NCBI GenBank assembly: GCA_041398705.1
Contig: JAWKUI010000001.1
Coordinates: 620,001 to 684,000 of the forward strand
Length of the DNA: 64,000 nucleotides
Origin: NORP259 sp041398705
Lineage (GTDB): Bacteria; Planctomycetota; UBA1135; GCA-002686595
Direction: 5' to 3'
The position numbers and the translations under genes were made by a program. Below the pieces are notes generated by a model, which ran no database searches, was not told the origin of the DNA, and saw only the letters and a program-made list of their open reading frames with translations. Each line of letters starts with the position of its first letter. The stretch's first letter is position 1. This document shows, one piece after another, positions 62,458 to 64,000 of this stretch.

Positions 62458-63531
62458 CTATTTGGCGACCGATTTGCCCTTCGAGCCGAGGTCCGCGAAC
62501 GCCTCCTGCAGACGCTCGACCATGCCCTGCTCGCCCTTGCGCAGGTAGACGCGCGGGTCGTAGAGCTTCTTGTACGGCGTGCCGTCGACGGGGTCGATCT
62601 GGTACTGGAAGGCTTTCGGGTTCTCGCTGACGAACTTGCCGATCGGCTCGGAGAACGCGAACTGGGTGTCGGTGTCGATGTTCATCTTGAACACGCCGTA
62701 ACCGACCGCTTCGGTGATCTTGGCCTTCTCGGAACCGGAGCCACCGTGGAACACCAGGTGCAGCGGGTTGTGGCCGGTCTTGTGGGTCTTCTGCACGAGG
62801 TCCTGGCTGTTCTTCAGGATCTCCGGGCGCAGTTTGACGTTGCCGGGCTTGTACACGCCGTGCACGTTGCCGAAGGACGCCGCGACCGAGAAGTGGCCGA
62901 GGTGGTTCAGCTTGTTGTAGGCCTGCAGCACGTCCTCGGGCTGGGTGTACAGCTTGGAGTTGTCGGCGCCCTCGACCATGTCGTGGCCGACGCCGTCCTC
63001 TTCACCGCCGGTCACGCCGAGCTCGATCTCGATGCTCATGCCCATCGGCGCCATGCGCTGCAGGATGCGCGCGCACTCCGAGAGGTTGAAGTCGATGTTC
63101 TCGGCCGACAGGTCGAGCATGTGCGAGCTGAAGAGCGGCTTGCCGTGGGCCTTGTGATGCTTTTCGCTCTCGCCGATCAGCGCCTCGACCCAGGGGATCA
63201 GGCTCTTGTCGGCGTGGTCGGTGTGCATCGCCACGCAGATGCCGTAGTGCTCGGCCAGCAGGTGCACGTGCAGGGCGGCAGAAACCGACCCCAGCACCTT
63301 CGCCTTGAAGTCGTCCTTCAGGCCCTTGCCCGCGTAGAACTGGCCCCCGCCGTTGGATAGCTGGATAACGACATCCGAACCCGCCTTGGCGGCCGCCTCC
63401 ATGACGGCGTTGATGGTGTTGGTGCTCGTGACGTTGACCGCGGGCAGGGCGTATCCCCCTGCCTTGGCAGCGGCCACCATCGCCTGGTAGTCCTCGCCGG
63501 TGACAACACCGGGCTTCAGTTGCGTGATCAT
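62458..63531 (-). CDS. fbaA: Class II fructose-bisphosphate aldolase
   Basis: The enzyme cleaves fructose-1,6-bisphosphate to dihydroxyacetone phosphate and glyceraldehyde-3-phosphate using zinc. The 357-residue product is the long FbaA type. ALPAVNVTSTNTINAVME is the N-terminal strand, VAMHTDHADK gives the zinc His and catalytic Asp, IEIELGVTGGEEDGV is the conserved insertion loop, and HGVYKPG and LVFHGGSGS supply further zinc and phosphate ligands. The start at 63531 is preceded at six bases by TAGGGT, so the transcript may be leaderless. It is separated from carB by a terminator. Confidence 0.97.
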   Translation of the reverse strand: MITQLKPGVVTGEDYQAMVAAAKAGGYALPAVNVTSTNTINAVMEAAAKAGSDVVIQLSNGGGQFYAGKGLKDDFKAKVLGSVSAALHVHLLAEHYGICVAMHTDHADKSLIPWVEALIGESEKHHKAHGKPLFSSHMLDLSAENIDFNLSECARILQRMAPMGMSIEIELGVTGGEEDGVGHDMVEGADNSKLYTQPEDVLQAYNKLNHLGHFSVAASFGNVHGVYKPGNVKLRPEILKNSQDLVQKTHKTGHNPLHLVFHGGSGSEKAKITEAVGYGVFKMNIDTDTQFAFSEPIGKFVSENPKAFQYQIDPVDGTPYKKLYDPRVYLRKGEQGMVERLQEAFADLGSKGKSVAK

Positions 63532-63537
63532 GCCAGC

Positions 63538-63543
63538 ACCCTA
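63538..63543 (-). promoter_or_regulatory. Putative -10 element of a leaderless promoter (TAGGGT)
   Basis: On the minus strand TAGGGT is followed by six bases (GCTGGC) and the fbaA ATG at 63531. Confidence 0.55.
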
Positions 63544-63576
63544 TTGCCCCCGGCCCGCGCCGCCAAGGGGGCACCC

Positions 63577-63622
63577 CAAAAAGCCCGCCCCGGGTGTCCG
63601 AGGGGGAAACACCGGGGCGGGG
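63577..63622 (-). terminator. Rho-independent terminator of carB
   Basis: CCCGCCCCGG pairs with CCGGGGCGGG. On the minus strand it is followed by CTTTTTGGGG. It lies about 85 bases after the carB stop and ahead of the aldolase promoter. Confidence 0.85.
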
Positions 63623-63678
63623 GAAAGGGGCGAATTCGGGGTCTTTCGGCTGGATCCCATCGCCCGGCGGGCTGCCGG

Positions 63679-63699
63679 AGCGCCGAGCAATCGGCGCTC
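63679..63699. repeat. Perfect hairpin downstream of carB
   Basis: GAGCGCCGA pairs with TCGGCGCTC around a short GCA-type loop. No T tract follows; it may stabilise the carB mRNA end. Confidence 0.45.
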
Positions 63700-63705
63700 C
63701 CGGGC

Positions 63706-64000
63706 TCAGACGCGCGTGCGTTCGGGGACGGGCGCGGATTGCGGCAGGCGCGAGTGGTATTCCTGCAGGCTGCTGGCGATCGGCGGGGTGCGGTGCAGGG
63801 CGCTGAGGGCGCTGACCACGGCGCGGATGCCGGCGAGGGTGGTGATGCAGGGGATGCCGGCTTGCACGGCAGACGAGCGAATGTGGCTGTCGTCCGTGCG
63901 CTGCTGCTTGCCGAAGGGGGTGTTGAGGATCAGGTCGATCTCGCGGTTCTTGATCGCGTCGACGATGTGCGGGCGGCCTTCCTGGATCTTGTGGATGCGC
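63706..64000 (-). CDS. carB: Carbamoyl-phosphate synthase large subunit, C-terminal end (truncated by window edge)
   Basis: About 97 codons of the 3' end are present, and the rest lies beyond the window. The translation contains RIHKIQEGRPHIVDAIKNRE, IDLILNTPFGKQQRTDDSHI and IPCITTLAGIRA, the conserved MGS-like allosteric domain of CarB, where UMP and ornithine act. The product ends SAPVPERTRV before TGA at 63706-63708. The complete enzyme makes carbamoyl phosphate for arginine and pyrimidine synthesis. A strong terminator follows the gene. Confidence 0.93.
   Translation of the reverse strand, partial: RIHKIQEGRPHIVDAIKNREIDLILNTPFGKQQRTDDSHIRSSAVQAGIPCITTLAGIRAVVSALSALHRTPPIASSLQEYHSRLPQSAPVPERTRV

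Noticed and set aside
1..64000. CRISPR arrays, insertion sequences, prophage or integrative elements, rRNA and tRNA genes
   Set aside because: No direct-repeat array, transposase, integrase, terminal inverted repeats or tRNA-like cloverleaf was noticed. This is by reading only; a covariance-model scan would be needed to exclude a small RNA gene.

Overview
This is a GC-rich, gene-dense bacterial chromosome segment with 46 supportable protein genes. The 5' part of the last gene, carB, lies outside the right edge. No rRNA, tRNA, CRISPR array, insertion sequence or phage gene was seen. The organism is most likely a planctomycete. The reasons are the large secreted proteins sharing a Cys- and Trp-containing C-terminal module, a giant alpha-2-macroglobulin-like protein with TPR blocks, many lipoproteins, and a formylglycine-generating-enzyme homologue. 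This placement is inference from gene content; no 16S gene is present.

Layout. 1-6.8 kb: an unrecognised helix-turn-helix protein, then two secreted proteins (one an FTP/M4-like metalloprotease) that share a C-terminal module. 6.9-14.7 kb: a TPR/alpha-2-macroglobulin giant on the minus strand, interrupted by an apparent one-base frameshift near its 3' end. 14.9-18.3 kb: two translationally coupled M14 carboxypeptidase paralogues, the first lacking the zinc ligands. 18.5-28.7 kb: housekeeping and stress genes (MarR regulator, pirin, SfsA, prfB with its programmed frameshift, thioredoxin-like protein, YyaL/DUF255 protein, DUF1294 protein, AlbA_2 protein, purH, tethered trypsin-like protease). 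28.9-32.3 kb: a HEAT-cyclophilin lipoprotein divergent from ribBA. 32.4-36.9 kb: an apparent operon of ECF sigma factor, zinc anti-sigma factor, small membrane-anchored protein, fused PilM/PilN-like protein, PilO-like protein and nitroreductase. 36.9-45.5 kb: a complete minus-strand chemosensory operon (Aer-type PAS, two soluble receptors, CheA carrying three CheW domains, CheB, CheY, CheR, CheX).

45.6-49.3 kb: an FGE-type lipoprotein, then two tandem paralogous membrane proteins of unknown family built from a duplicated beta-like unit. 49.4-53.6 kb: RND efflux adaptor and pump. 53.7-57.7 kb: cyanophycinase-like lipoprotein, a class IV aminotransferase/sulfotransferase-like pair, and a secreted HExxH protein. 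57.8-60.7 kb: two tandem secreted paralogues ending in the same C-terminal module as the 1.5-6.8 kb proteins. 60.7-64 kb: DUF1801 protein, GlcG/HbpS-like lipoprotein, class II fructose-bisphosphate aldolase, and the 3' end of carB.

Two genome-wide signals stand out. First, many first-in-operon genes have a TAnnnT hexamer exactly 6 bases before the start codon, the signature of leaderless transcription. Second, four large secreted proteins end in one recurrent module of about 140-150 residues that may be a secretion, anchoring or ligand-binding signal. The strongest candidates for undescribed biology are that module, the tandem membrane paralogues at 46.7-49.3 kb, the inactive/active M14 pair and the thioester-less alpha-2-macroglobulin.
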